Positions 5,537 to 6,055 of a DNA stretch of 6,055 bases are shown here, piece after piece. The notes under the pieces were generated by a model. The model searched no databases. It was not told where the DNA came from and worked only from the letters and a program-made list of their open reading frames with translations. The stretch covers positions 1 through 6,055 of the forward strand of contig JAPOYQ010000405.1 of NCBI GenBank assembly GCA_026706505.1, in the 5' to 3' direction. The DNA is from Gemmatimonadota bacterium. GTDB lineage: Bacteria; Latescibacterota; UBA2968; UBA8231. The position numbers were made by a program, and so were the translations under genes. Positions within the stretch are counted from its first letter, which is position 1; every line of letters starts with the position of its first letter.

Positions 5537-6055
5537 ATGAAAAAGCTTGTTTTTTTATTTTTGGCGGCGCTCTTCCTAGTTGGCAATGTCCAAGCACGCG
5601 AAGAGCGAGGTGCACCGGCCGCCAAACTGGCCCAAGACGATGTCGAGGTGTCCACTCAACGGACCCAGCTCAACATCAACAATATGGCCATGTGGATCCA
5701 AAGCGATGGCTGGTCGGCCCGCGATCCGCTCACCGGCAATTCGGGCGTGACCTACCCGCGCTCAACCTCCCAAGTCATCTTCCAAGACGGCATCATCTGG
5801 GGAGGACGGGTCAAGGACGGCAATGACCAAGACCTGCGCGTCGGCGGCCAGACGTACGAGATCGGCACGGTTCCTGGCATCATTGAATCCAAGGGCATAG
5901 CCCAGGACCGCGATACGGCCCGACTCTACCGGATTCGCCGCGATTGGGCGACCGCGGATTTGCGGCTAGACGCCTCCGAGGTCCTCAACATCGGTTTGAG
6001 TCAGGTCACCGACGCCCACGAGGAGGCGGTGCGCGCCCAGTACGAGCGCGATTGG
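5537..6055 (+). CDS. Secreted or cell-surface protein of unknown function, N-terminal part (173 aa seen)
   Basis: The gene runs off the window with no stop, so only the first 173 residues are visible. Residues 1-20 are a typical Sec signal peptide: MKK, a hydrophobic core VFLFLAALFLVG, then VQA before the likely cleavage site. The mature part opens with a low-complexity stretch (21-40), followed by a compact region with NINNMAMWIQSDGWSARDP (46-64), GNSGVTYPR (67-75), VIFQDGIIWGGRVKDG (80-95) and LRVGGQTYEIGTVPG (100-114). From memory this region resembles the N-terminus of large secreted proteins in FCB-type bacteria that often end in a sorting or FlgD-like domain; the C-terminus is not available to test that. 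No enzyme motif is visible. Its place 18 bases after the receptor suggests joint expression, so it could be a surface partner, but this is inference. Confidence 0.9.
   Translation, partial: MKKLVFLFLAALFLVGNVQAREERGAPAAKLAQDDVEVSTQRTQLNINNMAMWIQSDGWSARDPLTGNSGVTYPRSTSQVIFQDGIIWGGRVKDGNDQDLRVGGQTYEIGTVPGIIESKGIAQDRDTARLYRIRRDWATADLRLDASEVLNIGLSQVTDAHEEAVRAQYERDW

Noticed and set aside
5540..5556. A-run followed by AAGCTT and a T-run, resembling a terminator
   Set aside because: The bases encode the signal peptide start (MKKLVFLF) right after a good ribosome binding site, and the possible stem is AT-only apart from one GC step, so it is too weak for a terminator.

Overview
The window carries six genes, all on the + strand and packed almost end to end: the tail of a membrane protein, three uncharacterised envelope or membrane proteins, a large TonB-dependent outer-membrane receptor, and the start of a secreted protein. 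There is no gene-free stretch over 40 bases. I found no RNA genes, mobile elements, CRISPR arrays or origins. The receptor and the Sec-type signal peptides point to a diderm bacterium. GC content looks moderately high. The receptor style (N-terminal carboxypeptidase-regulatory-like domain, about 1,000 residues, long loops) and the secreted protein that follows it resemble the FCB superphylum and its uncultured relatives (Latescibacterota, Marinimicrobia, Calditrichota). That placement is a judgement from family style and memory, not a search.

Layout. Positions 1-173 hold the last 56 codons of a protein ending in one hydrophobic segment. Positions 183-842 encode a 219-residue protein with about six membrane helices. 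Positions 842-1657 encode a 271-residue protein whose central domain is anchored by a helix at each end, and this start overlaps the previous stop by one base. Positions 1661-2374 (GTG start) encode a 237-residue polytopic protein. After a 33-base gap with a small hairpin and a strong ribosome binding site, positions 2408-5518 encode the 1036-residue receptor. After 18 more bases a secreted protein starts at 5537 and runs off the end (173 residues seen).

How the genes may work together. The spacing suggests co-transcription and translational coupling, at least of the first four genes, and probably of the last two as a pair. The three middle proteins look like a conserved set that I recall seeing side by side in uncultured bacterial genomes without a known function. 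A joint inner-membrane complex is the simplest hypothesis, but nothing in the sequence gives a reaction or substrate. The receptor and the secreted protein plausibly form an outer-membrane/secreted pair. Whether the two halves belong to one pathway cannot be decided here. The most interesting candidate for an undescribed system is the three-gene membrane cluster, chiefly the doubly anchored 271-residue protein.
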